A model generated the notes under the pieces. That model made no database searches. It was not told where the DNA came from and saw nothing but the letters and a program-made list of their open reading frames with translations. This document shows positions 52,899 to 60,710 of a stretch of 64,000 bases of DNA, piece after piece. The stretch is from Pedobacter ginsengisoli (lineage in GTDB: Bacteria; Bacteroidota; Bacteroidia; Sphingobacteriales; Sphingobacteriaceae), in NCBI RefSeq assembly GCF_030244015.1, contig NZ_JASSYX010000003.1:248001-312000 (forward strand), given 5' to 3'. A program made the position numbers and the translations under genes. The first letter of the stretch is position 1. Each line of letters opens with the position of its first letter.

Positions 52899-53510
52899 CT
52901 AATTTAAAATATTCACTTTAAGTACAAATTCTGCGCTCAGCATATCGTTGGTTTTAATCATGCCCCCTAATCTTCTTGGTGGAACGATATCAAAATCTGA
53001 GAAGTTTATGGTTTGACTTCCGATCAACGTGAGCTTTGCCTTCCCGCTTGGAATAGTCCTGTAATTTATACTGTACCTTTTTTTAATCCCTGCAAGCTCT
53101 ATGTTAACTGTTCCTTTAATAAGTTCGGCTTCTCCACCCTTGTCAGGGTATTTGCTAAGGTTTATAAAACTGATCCGGATTTTTGGAAATTCCTTTTGCT
53201 TCAATGTTCTCCTTAAATCTTTAGTCATCATTAGATTGTGGCAATCAAAGCTTTGTACATCAAGTACCATGGAGCCTGTGATTTGTACGGGTTCATTCTG
53301 ATCCGGTCCATAGATGGTTAAAGTGTCGGGTTTAGGATAATCAGGAATTATACAGCTAAACTTATTGATGTTGGTGCTTCCGTTAACTTTTAGTGTGCAG
53401 TCTTTACCCAGTACCCACTTAACTGCAGGAGATTTAACTGCGGGTCTCCAGAACGCTGTGTAAAGGCTGACGAATAAAAGAAGTGATTTGAGTAAAGCAC
53501 TCATGATCAT
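52899..53510 (-). CDS. YceI family periplasmic protein (second copy)
   Basis: A 203-aa YceI-like protein with a signal-like N-terminus (LLKSLLLFVSLYTAFWRP) and strands such as CTLKVNGSTNINKFSCIIPDY, where other members read NVHD, and SQTINFSDFDIVPPRRLGGMI. It overlaps the 596-aa gene by 4 bases (ATGA), so it is translationally coupled. It is diverged from the copy at 51732. Confidence 0.78.
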   Translation of the reverse strand: MIMSALLKSLLLFVSLYTAFWRPAVKSPAVKWVLGKDCTLKVNGSTNINKFSCIIPDYPKPDTLTIYGPDQNEPVQITGSMVLDVQSFDCHNLMMTKDLRRTLKQKEFPKIRISFINLSKYPDKGGEAELIKGTVNIELAGIKKRYSINYRTIPSGKAKLTLIGSQTINFSDFDIVPPRRLGGMIKTNDMLSAEFVLKVNILN

Positions 53511-55297
53511 ATAAGGGCGGGCCGGACTGAACTCACAAGTTTATTGCTGATCATTTCGAACCGGTGTAACTGATCATGATCCCAGATCTGCTTTGCCAGA
53601 TCTGATTGAATAATAAGATCTTTATAATACTTGACACCGGCGGTTAGCTGATCATAGAATTTGCTGAAATATTTTGCCTTTTTAGCGCTAATCTCTAGTG
53701 TACCCTCAATTTCTTTCCTGAGATAGTCTACATATAATCCAAATTCCTTAACAAACAGGTTTGGCCTGTTTACTCCACCAAGCACGTTCTCTCTGCCATA
53801 AATATGTCCAACCATTTCTTTCAGACTGTATTCACCAGAGAAATAAGCAAGATTGGGCCCGGGGCAGATACTGACTGCCTGGTTTTCCCTGGGCTTCAGT
53901 ATATTGTACTTTAGATAGGCTGAATTACATAAACCTACACATAAACACAATTTTTCTGTAATTTTACTTATTTCACGGGTCAGCTGTTCCTGAGGAATGG
54001 CTGATGATTTCAGCTGCCTGATCTTCAGATGCTGATACTCCCTTGAGGCAGTGCAAATTGGTTCATCGGTAAATTCTGTATTGCTGCACAGGTATTTCTT
54101 AGTGCAGGGACTCCCGGGGCGCCCGCGTTCTATCCTTTCCAGCCGTTGCCGCTCGGATGTGCTCTTGCGAAAATTGTTGAAGGGGATACCCAAAGGAGAA
54201 GCATTACTCAGATAAAAGTCATTTTCATCTGCTTGTTTAAGATCACTGAGTGTGTTCACATCTACGCTGGTTGCTTCTGGAACGAGTAAGAACGGGCTTC
54301 CCCAGCCAGTGGCGTCGAGTTGGTAGTAATTGATCAGGAATTCGTGTTCTTCTGATGTACCTATCCCCCCCTGTACAGTGATCAGCTGTACGGGGTTTAA
54401 ACTAGGAACAGGCATGTTTTTTATCTCCAGCGTTTGCTGATAAAGGTCGAGCAGTTCCTGGTATAGTGTTTTTCTGTTGTCTTTAAATTCCTGAAGTATT
54501 GGACCAAGCAGCAGGCCCTCAGTCGCAAATGCATGTCCTCCGCAGTTAAGCCCCGACTCAATTCTGAATTCGGAAACCCATAATCCTTTTTTGGCCAGTA
54601 CTTTTGCCTGTATTATTGCCGATCGGTAATCACTCACTTTTAGGATGATCTTTTTCAGGAAGTGGCCGTCTGCCGAGGGTAGAAAACACTCCAGTTCTTC
54701 CATATAGCTGAAAAGCCTTGGGTTTAAACCAGCTGAAATAACTACTGATGTGTTAAGATTGCTCGCGGCGAATCCCCGGATCGCGGCCAGTGCGTCGGTA
54801 TTTTTGTCGCCGGTATAAATTCCATTCTGATAGTTTGCCTTATCAACTTTGGACATGATATTTACATTGATGTCACCCGCTTTAATTCCTTCCTTTAGTT
54901 CTTTAATTAGCCTGTCTTTACCGATACCTTCAGGCATTTGGAGCATGATATTATATTTGGACCTCAATCCCGAGCTTGACGGGAGCAGGTCAAAATACTT
55001 GCAAAGATCATTGGGTTCATCGAAGCTTAGTGCTTTTAATGCAGTAATTTGACCGGATACCAGTTTTTGCAAAAGATTCAGGTAAGCTGTAATTCTCAGG
55101 GCTCTTCCATCATGGTCGGTTTTGCTGATCGGATGGTAAGGTTCATGATTCAATGCTGCGTGATATTTTCTCATTCTTTCAGTCAGTTCATCGTCTACAA
55201 TGGAGACTACGGAAGAGATACCGTATCTGGCTACTTTTAAAGGAGTATCTATGGAATAGCCTAAGCCAAGTACAGGGATATGAAAAGTATGTTGCAT
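53507..55297 (-). CDS. Cys-rich conserved protein of unknown function, TIM-barrel enzyme-like
   Basis: A 596-aa cytoplasmic protein. The first half has barrel-like features resembling FMN enzymes such as nitronate monooxygenase: VLGLGYSIDTPLKVARYGISSV at the N-terminus, ESGLNCGGHAFATEG near residue 253 and GGIGTSEEHEFLINYYQLDA near residue 313. The second half has clustered cysteines (CTKKYLC near 404, C at 417, CLCVGLC near 455, and CPGPN near 480), which could bind a cluster. No complete known catalytic motif was found. It is the first gene of an operon with yceI and a small membrane protein, and diverges from the fixL-like gene with a shared Crp/Fnr operator. Confidence 0.6.
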   Translation of the reverse strand: MQHTFHIPVLGLGYSIDTPLKVARYGISSVVSIVDDELTERMRKYHAALNHEPYHPISKTDHDGRALRITAYLNLLQKLVSGQITALKALSFDEPNDLCKYFDLLPSSSGLRSKYNIMLQMPEGIGKDRLIKELKEGIKAGDINVNIMSKVDKANYQNGIYTGDKNTDALAAIRGFAASNLNTSVVISAGLNPRLFSYMEELECFLPSADGHFLKKIILKVSDYRSAIIQAKVLAKKGLWVSEFRIESGLNCGGHAFATEGLLLGPILQEFKDNRKTLYQELLDLYQQTLEIKNMPVPSLNPVQLITVQGGIGTSEEHEFLINYYQLDATGWGSPFLLVPEATSVDVNTLSDLKQADENDFYLSNASPLGIPFNNFRKSTSERQRLERIERGRPGSPCTKKYLCSNTEFTDEPICTASREYQHLKIRQLKSSAIPQEQLTREISKITEKLCLCVGLCNSAYLKYNILKPRENQAVSICPGPNLAYFSGEYSLKEMVGHIYGRENVLGGVNRPNLFVKEFGLYVDYLRKEIEGTLEISAKKAKYFSKFYDQLTAGVKYYKDLIIQSDLAKQIWDHDQLHRFEMISNKLVSSVRPALI

Positions 55298-55342
55298 TAT
55301 CTTTTTTTAATCGCAAAGTAGCTCAGATTACTGCTGAAAATT

Positions 55343-55409
55343 TGTGATCTTTATCACTATTGGCGATGATCCTTATTATCTAATTTTAAAACCGGGGTCA
55401 TTACATTTG
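55343..55409. promoter_or_regulatory. Shared Crp/Fnr operator and fixL-side -7 box
   Basis: TGTGA-TCTTTA-TCACT (55343-55358) matches the CRP consensus at 9 of 10 positions. On the plus strand TACATTTG (55402-55409) is an exact -7 box, 58.5 bp from the operator centre (55350.5). On the minus strand a TTTG ends exactly 36.5 bp away (at 55314), preceded by CTAC rather than TAnn. The site may thus serve both the fixL-like gene and the 596-aa protein operon. Confidence 0.75.
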
Positions 55410-55431
55410 TACTCATCAGTAAAAAGACCAT

Positions 55432-56616
55432 ATGGAACCTGCTAAACTGCTTAAAGCTATTATTGAAACTGCGATCGACGGTATACTCACTATTGACAAC
55501 CGGGGCATAGTCGAAAGTTTAAATCCGGCTGCGCTGAAGCTCTTTGGATATACTGAAGAGGAAGTAATCGGAAACAACGTTTCTATGCTGATGCCGGAAC
55601 CAGATAAAAGCAGTCATGATGATTATCTTCACAGGTACCAGAGTACCGGCGAAAAACGCATCATTGGAAAAGGCAGGGAAGTCAGGGGATTGCGCAAAGA
55701 TGGAACAACTTTTCCGTTCCGCCTTGCAGTGAGTGAGGTACAATATGATGACCGTACCATTTACACGGGGTTCATTCATGACCTGTCAAGGGAAAAGGAA
55801 GCTGAACAGCGTCTGAAGGAATATGCATCGGAATTGGAGGAACTGGTTGAGGAGCGCACAAAATCTTTAAAAAAGATGGTAAATGCCTTGAGTGAGGCTA
55901 AAGAAGAGGTAAGCTTGTCTCTGGAAAAGGAAAAAGAGCTGAACCAGATGAAGAGCCGGTTTGTTTCCATGGCTTCCCATGAATTCAGGACTCCGCTAAG
56001 TTCGGTACAGCTTTCTTCGGTGCTGATTGAGAAGTATGCGGAACCTTATGACAATGTTCACATTAAAAAACATGTAAGCAAGATCAAGAATGCTGTAGGA
56101 AACCTCACTACAATCCTAAATGATTTTCTTTCACTGGAGCGCCTGGAAGCTGGCAAGGTAGAGCCTGCCTTTACTCCTTTTGATCTGGTAAAACTTTCTG
56201 AAGAAGTAACGGAGGAAATGCAGATGATTGCGAAGGAAGACCAGAATATTATCTATCAGCATACTGGTTTGGAAAGCATGGTAAATCTGGACCAGAATTT
56301 ATTGAGGAACTGCATGATCAACCTGATCTCCAATTCGATCAAGTATTCTGGTGAACATACTTTTATTGAATTTAACACAGAAATCAGTGATTCGAAATGC
56401 ACAGTGATGATCAGGGACAATGGCATTGGTATTCCGCAGTCAGAACACAAGAATATGTTTCAGCCCTTTTTCAGGGCCAATAATACGGGCAACATTCCGG
56501 GAACAGGTCTCGGACTCAACATTGTATTGCGCTATGCCAGGCTGATGCACGGTGAGCTGCATTTTGAAAGTGAAATTAATAAGGGAGCTAAGTTTATCCT
56601 TTCATTTACTAAATAA
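55432..56616 (+). CDS. FixL-like haem-PAS oxygen-sensing histidine kinase
   Basis: A 394-aa kinase without membrane helices. Residues about 5-120 form a PAS domain very like that of rhizobial FixL: NVSMLMPEPDKSSHDDYLHRYQ, then IIGKGREVRGLRKDGTTFPF. His62 and Arg82 have the same sequence context and 20-residue spacing as the proximal haem histidine (His200) and distal arginine (Arg220) of Bradyrhizobium FixL. A coiled coil follows (about 118-172), then the H-box MASHEFRTPLSS with His183 and an ATPase domain (about 285-394, DNGIGIP and GTGLGLNIVLRYA). It probably switches on when O2 is low. The receiver-Crp hybrid follows 18 bases later. Confidence 0.88.
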   Translation: MEPAKLLKAIIETAIDGILTIDNRGIVESLNPAALKLFGYTEEEVIGNNVSMLMPEPDKSSHDDYLHRYQSTGEKRIIGKGREVRGLRKDGTTFPFRLAVSEVQYDDRTIYTGFIHDLSREKEAEQRLKEYASELEELVEERTKSLKKMVNALSEAKEEVSLSLEKEKELNQMKSRFVSMASHEFRTPLSSVQLSSVLIEKYAEPYDNVHIKKHVSKIKNAVGNLTTILNDFLSLERLEAGKVEPAFTPFDLVKLSEEVTEEMQMIAKEDQNIIYQHTGLESMVNLDQNLLRNCMINLISNSIKYSGEHTFIEFNTEISDSKCTVMIRDNGIGIPQSEHKNMFQPFFRANNTGNIPGTGLGLNIVLRYARLMHGELHFESEINKGAKFILSFTK

Positions 56617-56634
56617 AACCAAACGACAGAAATT

Positions 56635-57693
56635 ATGAAAAAACACAGTATTCTAATCATTGAAGACAATGAGGACATCCGTGAAAGTACAGCGGAGATA
56701 CTTGAGTTGGGAAATTATGCTGTGATCAAAGCATCTAATGGCAAACAAGGTGTTGAGCTGGCTTTAAAGCATATTCCCGACCTTATACTTTGTGACATCA
56801 TGATGCCTGAACTGGATGGTTTTGGTGTGCTTCATCTTCTGGCCAAAAATCCGGAGACCTCTGTGATTCCCTTTATTTTTCTGACGGCTAAGACTGAAAG
56901 GATCGACATGCGCAAGGGCATGGAGATGGGCGCAGATGATTACCTTACGAAGCCGTTCGATGAAGTGGAGTTGTTCAATGCTATTGAATGCAGGCTCAAT
57001 AAAAAAGATATACAAAAAAAGATCTACAGTCAGTCACTGGAAAAGCTGGGTACGCTTTTGCAAGGGAATAAAGGAAATGACGAACTAAAAAAACTGGTAT
57101 CTGAACGCAAAGTAAGACATATCAAAAAAAAACAGATCATTTATTATGAGGGAGATTCAGTCAATGGCATCTATCTGGTAGTTTCAGGAAATGTTAAAAC
57201 GCTGAAAATTGCTGCTGACGGCCGGGAACTGCTGACAGGCATGTATGGTGCTGAGGAGTATTTTGGCGTTCCGGCCTTGCTCGCCGGTGAAAATTACAGG
57301 GACACGGCAGAGGCTATGGAAGATACCGCATTGTGCTTGCTGCCTAAAGAACCTGTTGAAGAATTATTGAGTAAATACCCCGACGTTGCCGGTCAGTTTA
57401 TAAAGATGCTGGCCAATAACGTGCTGATCAGGGAAGAACAATTGCTGCAACTGGCTTATAATTCAGTAAGGAAGAGAATGGCTGAGGTATTACTGCGTTT
57501 ATTTAAGCAGAATCTTGTCGGTGACACTCAAAGTCTGAGTGTTTCCCGTGATAACCTTGCGGGTATGGCGGGTATGGCGACAGAAACCGTAAGCCGGATC
57601 TTAAGCGATTTTAAAGATGAAGGCCTCATCGAAAGGAAGGCCAGCCAGATTACTATACTCGACCGGATAAAACTGCAAAACATGAAAAACTGA
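56635..57693 (+). CDS. Receiver-Crp/Fnr hybrid response regulator
   Basis: A 352-aa protein joining a CheY-like receiver (about residues 1-120; acidic pocket Glu10/Asp11, phosphoacceptor Asp54 in LILCDIMMPE, Lys in YLTKPFD) to a cNMP-type barrel (about 145-265, IIYYEGDSVNGIYLVVSGNVKTL) and a Crp/Fnr winged helix (about 280-345). The recognition helix ATETVSRILSDFKDEG has the E-x-x-S-R pattern of Fnr. It is the likely partner of the FixL-like kinase and would combine in one chain what FixJ and FixK do in rhizobia. There is no cysteine set for an Fe-S cluster. Confidence 0.9.
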   Translation: MKKHSILIIEDNEDIRESTAEILELGNYAVIKASNGKQGVELALKHIPDLILCDIMMPELDGFGVLHLLAKNPETSVIPFIFLTAKTERIDMRKGMEMGADDYLTKPFDEVELFNAIECRLNKKDIQKKIYSQSLEKLGTLLQGNKGNDELKKLVSERKVRHIKKKQIIYYEGDSVNGIYLVVSGNVKTLKIAADGRELLTGMYGAEEYFGVPALLAGENYRDTAEAMEDTALCLLPKEPVEELLSKYPDVAGQFIKMLANNVLIREEQLLQLAYNSVRKRMAEVLLRLFKQNLVGDTQSLSVSRDNLAGMAGMATETVSRILSDFKDEGLIERKASQITILDRIKLQNMKN

Positions 57694-57711
57694 TGAACGT
57701 CACGAATCTTG

Positions 57712-57756
57712 TGTGACGAACCTCATTCTTTACCTGTCTGGCTACAGCTAACTTTG
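57712..57756 (+). promoter_or_regulatory. ldh-like/hemN promoter with Crp/Fnr-type operator
   Basis: TGTGA-CGAACC-TCATT (57712-57727, TGA-N6-TCA core) is centred at 57719.5, and TAACTTTG (57749-57756) is an exact -7 box whose G is 36.5 bp away. The box is identical to that of norB. The start codon follows at 57773. Confidence 0.8.
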
Positions 57757-57772
57757 ATGTAAAATCAATAGA

Positions 57773-58225
57773 ATGAGAGTTGTTGCGTATAGTATAAAAT
57801 CGGCCGAGAAAGAGCCACTGGCCATAGCAAATCATAAAAAACACGAGATCACCCTGATTTCCAATTCACTGTCAGCTGAAACCGCTTTTTATGCGAAGGG
57901 GAAAGAGGCTGTTGTGGTCTTTACAGATGACCTTGTTTGTGCATCAGTTATTGAAAAGCTTGCGGATCTGGGTGTAAAATATATTGCGACAAGGTCTACT
58001 GACACTTCACATATAGATCACCTGGCCGCCCGTAAGCATAACATAAAGATCGGCAACGTCCCGCACTCAGTTTTAATGCCCCTGAACCTGGAAGATCTTC
58101 CAATGGCTCTGGCTATTGAAACCATTAGGAATCTGGACAAATGGCAGATGAACAAGTGCCTTGGCGATGCCTGTGTCTGTTCAAATTCCTGTGATCAGCT
58201 CCCGGACAAAAAGATTAAAAAATAA
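57773..58225 (+). CDS. Short D-2-hydroxyacid dehydrogenase-like protein with Cys tail
   Basis: A 150-aa protein equivalent to the first catalytic-domain part of D-lactate dehydrogenase (MRVVAYSIKSAEKEPL; VVVFTDDLVCASVIEKLADLGVKYIATRSTDT; NIKIGNVP). It stops where the NAD-binding domain would begin, so it cannot be an ordinary dehydrogenase. The last 24 residues hold a tight cysteine group, C-x4-C-x-C-x3-C (NKCLGDACVCSNSC). It lies 13 bases before hemN, behind a well-formed regulon promoter, so it is probably a functional small protein rather than debris. The function is unknown. Confidence 0.75.
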   Translation: MRVVAYSIKSAEKEPLAIANHKKHEITLISNSLSAETAFYAKGKEAVVVFTDDLVCASVIEKLADLGVKYIATRSTDTSHIDHLAARKHNIKIGNVPHSVLMPLNLEDLPMALAIETIRNLDKWQMNKCLGDACVCSNSCDQLPDKKIKK

Positions 58226-58238
58226 GAACTACCTGGTT

Positions 58239-59597
58239 ATGTACATTAAACCGCTTTCAGAAAAATATCGCGTTGCGGCGCCGAGATACACAAGTTATCC
58301 GACAGTTCCATATTGGGATGAACAAAGTTTTGATCAACAAAAATGGCTGGAGGCATTGGTTTCCTCTTTTGAAAATGAACAAGGGGAACTGAGTTTGTAC
58401 GTTCACCTGCCTTTCTGTGAAAGCCTATGTACCTATTGCGGATGTAACACCCGAATTACCAAAAATCATGGCGTAGAAAAACCTTATATAGAAGCAGTGC
58501 TTAAGGAATGGAAACAGTATGTCGTCCTGATGGGCAGAAAACCGGTCATTAGAGAGATCCACCTGGGTGGTGGCACCCCTACTTTTTTTAGTCCGGAAAA
58601 CCTGGCCTTGTTAATCAACGGCCTTACCAGTATTGCTGATGTCCATCAGGATGCTGAGTTTAGTATAGAGGGTCACCCCAACAATACTACTGAGAAGCAT
58701 TTGTTCACACTATATGGATTGGGTTTTCGAAGGATCAGCCTGGGTATACAGGATTTTGATGTTAAGGTACAGCAGATCATTAACCGGATGCAGTCGTACG
58801 AATCCGTGAAGACAGTTACGGATCAGGCAAGAGCGCTGGGTTACGTGTCCGTCAATTATGACCTGATCTACGGCCTGCCATTGCAAACACTGGAAGGCCT
58901 CGGGAATACCATAGATAAGGTACTACGGTTGCGTCCGGACAGGATCGCTTTTTACAGCTATGCTCACGTGCCCTGGATAAAACCGGGACAACGGAGATAC
59001 ACGGAAGCACATTTGCCTTCATCAGAATTAAAAAATAAGCTATATGAACTCGGGAGAGAAAGATTTATTGCGGCTGGCTATGTTGAGATTGGAATGGATC
59101 ACTTTACCTTGAAGACGGACAGTCTTTATCAATCGGAACTTAATAGGACCCTCCACCGGAATTTTATGGGATATACAGAGCATGCAGGCAATGTTCTGAT
59201 TGGTCTTGGTGTATCTGCCATAAGTGACTGCTGGACCGCATTCTCACAAAATGTCAAGACAGTCGAGGGTTATCTGAAACTAGTTAACGAGAGTAAATTT
59301 CCTGTTTTCAGGGGCCATATTCTTAGCGAAACAGACCTGGTCATAAGACGACATATTTTGAACATTATGTGCCGGGCTTACACCTCCTGGGATCTTGCAG
59401 AGGGACAGCAGCCGGAAATGAAAGACACCATGGAAAGACTGAAGACTCTCACCGATGACGGGCTGGTTGAACTCGGTGAGTATGAACTTAAAGTCACGCC
59501 TTTGGGTAAGCGTTTTCTAAGGAATATCTGTATGGCTTTTGATGCCAGGTTGTGGGCAAGGCAACCAGAAACACAAAAATTTAGTGTAACTGATTGA
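58239..59597 (+). CDS. hemN: Oxygen-independent coproporphyrinogen III oxidase
   Basis: A 452-aa radical SAM enzyme that decarboxylates coproporphyrinogen III to protoporphyrinogen IX without O2. The cluster cysteines are Cys60, Cys64 and Cys67 in FCESLCTYCGC, and the HLGGGTPTFF motif follows. The start is the ATG at 58239 (MYIKPLSEKYRVAAPRYTSYPT), which overlays the family N-terminus; an upstream frame to 58161 overlaps the previous gene. It keeps haem synthesis running at low oxygen, which the cbb3 oxidase, qNor and cytochromes need. It ends two bases before the convergent SafE-like gene. Confidence 0.95.
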   Translation: MYIKPLSEKYRVAAPRYTSYPTVPYWDEQSFDQQKWLEALVSSFENEQGELSLYVHLPFCESLCTYCGCNTRITKNHGVEKPYIEAVLKEWKQYVVLMGRKPVIREIHLGGGTPTFFSPENLALLINGLTSIADVHQDAEFSIEGHPNNTTEKHLFTLYGLGFRRISLGIQDFDVKVQQIINRMQSYESVKTVTDQARALGYVSVNYDLIYGLPLQTLEGLGNTIDKVLRLRPDRIAFYSYAHVPWIKPGQRRYTEAHLPSSELKNKLYELGRERFIAAGYVEIGMDHFTLKTDSLYQSELNRTLHRNFMGYTEHAGNVLIGLGVSAISDCWTAFSQNVKTVEGYLKLVNESKFPVFRGHILSETDLVIRRHILNIMCRAYTSWDLAEGQQPEMKDTMERLKTLTDDGLVELGEYELKVTPLGKRFLRNICMAFDARLWARQPETQKFSVTD

Positions 59598-59598
59598 A

Positions 59599-60285
59599 TT
59601 ATTTGCATACCTGAGTTTGTGAATCAGGTGCTTGCGGGCTTAAATAAGGAATGTTCAGTTCGAGTCCGCGTAAGATAAACCATATACCCAACACCAGCAT
59701 CAGGTAAGGGGTGGCTTTATTTAACTTATTCCTGAAAGATAGACCTGAGAATCCGACAATGATGGTTGCAGCAAACATTAACGGTGTAGTGCCTGCTCCA
59801 AACCAGAACATGTAAGAGACCGAGCCTTGAATGCTGCCGGTATTTATTGCTCCTGCCAAAGCCAGGTAGACAAAGCCACAAGGCAGCAAACCATTTATCA
59901 CCCCGATGAACAGATGATTTGCCTTGTGCCGAAGCGCAAAGTCAAATAAGTAGTTAAAGGGCTTCAGGACTATAGCAGGGTTTTTGAAACGGGAGTGCCA
60001 TTTGAATAACCTTGAAGATGCAGCAAGCAGAATGAACAGGCCGGTAAGTACGCTGGTCCCCTGCTGGACGCCCGATGACCAGAACTGCCTGCCAAGAATG
60101 CCCACCAGGACGCCGAAGGCACAGTAAGAAACAATTCGACCAAGCTGATAGATCAATTTGTTCCACAACAGATAAAACCAGCCTGGCTGATTTACCGGCA
60201 CTGCGAAAGCCAGCGGACCGCACATTCCAATACAGTGGAGTGAACCCAGCAAACCTATAAAAAAAGCCAGTCTGTCATTGCTCAT
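59599..60285 (-). CDS. TauE/SafE-like (DsbD-type) membrane protein of the cbb3 cluster
   Basis: A 228-aa protein with about six helices, beginning LAFFIGLLGSLHCIGMCGPLAFAVP and containing GVINGLLPCGFVYLALAGAI, the paired GxHCxGMCG and LPCG motifs of the SafE/DsbD-like family encoded in cbb3 oxidase operons. It probably moves electrons or copper across the membrane for oxidase assembly. It overlaps fixH by 4 bases. Confidence 0.85.
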   Translation of the reverse strand: MSNDRLAFFIGLLGSLHCIGMCGPLAFAVPVNQPGWFYLLWNKLIYQLGRIVSYCAFGVLVGILGRQFWSSGVQQGTSVLTGLFILLAASSRLFKWHSRFKNPAIVLKPFNYLFDFALRHKANHLFIGVINGLLPCGFVYLALAGAINTGSIQGSVSYMFWFGAGTTPLMFAATIIVGFSGLSFRNKLNKATPYLMLVLGIWFILRGLELNIPYLSPQAPDSQTQVCK

Positions 60286-60707
60286 GGAATAATTACCTCC
60301 TGTTCATTTAAATAAAACTTTCCACCGCTCCTCCAGTTTAAGATCAGTTTCCATTGTCCACCTGGTAATGAATTTAAAGGTATTTCTACCTTATTTTCTT
60401 CACTGGTTTTGAACGGCAGAATCCTGTCCTGGCGTTGATCAGCAGTACGTACAAGCTTAATTGTTCCCTCTGAAATTGTTTGAAAAGTAATGATAACTGA
60501 TTCTTTTCCAACAAATATATCCGGGATGACACTGTCCAGCAGAACCTGCTCTTTCAACCGGTACGTTTCATCATATTTTAATCCTTTTTCATAATAGTCC
60601 TTGTCCACCAATGCGTCGGTATCGCTGCGAAACATCAGGATCGACAGGATCAGGATGAAGGACATAAACGTAAGCATTCCGATAATTATCTTTGTTCCCC
60701 AGTTCAT
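60282..60707 (-). CDS. fixH: FixH family protein
   Basis: A 141-aa membrane-anchored protein with one N-terminal helix (IIIGMLTFMSFILILSILMF) and a periplasmic domain starting at KDYYEKGLKYDETYRL, the FixH/CcoH signature, ending in a WKLILNWRSGGKFYLNEQEV strand region. It is an assembly factor for the cbb3 oxidase. Its start is 3 bases after the ccoG stop. Confidence 0.88.
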   Translation of the reverse strand: MNWGTKIIIGMLTFMSFILILSILMFRSDTDALVDKDYYEKGLKYDETYRLKEQVLLDSVIPDIFVGKESVIITFQTISEGTIKLVRTADQRQDRILPFKTSEENKVEIPLNSLPGGQWKLILNWRSGGKFYLNEQEVIIP

Positions 60708-60710
60708 AAT

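Noticed and set aside
53507-55297. Calling the 596-aa protein a nitronate monooxygenase
   Set aside because: The GGHA and GGIGT turns are suggestive only; length, order and the cysteine-rich second half do not fit that family.
56635-57693. Calling the receiver-Crp hybrid an Fnr oxygen sensor
   Set aside because: No cluster-binding cysteines are present; the oxygen signal is more likely to come from the haem kinase through phosphorylation.
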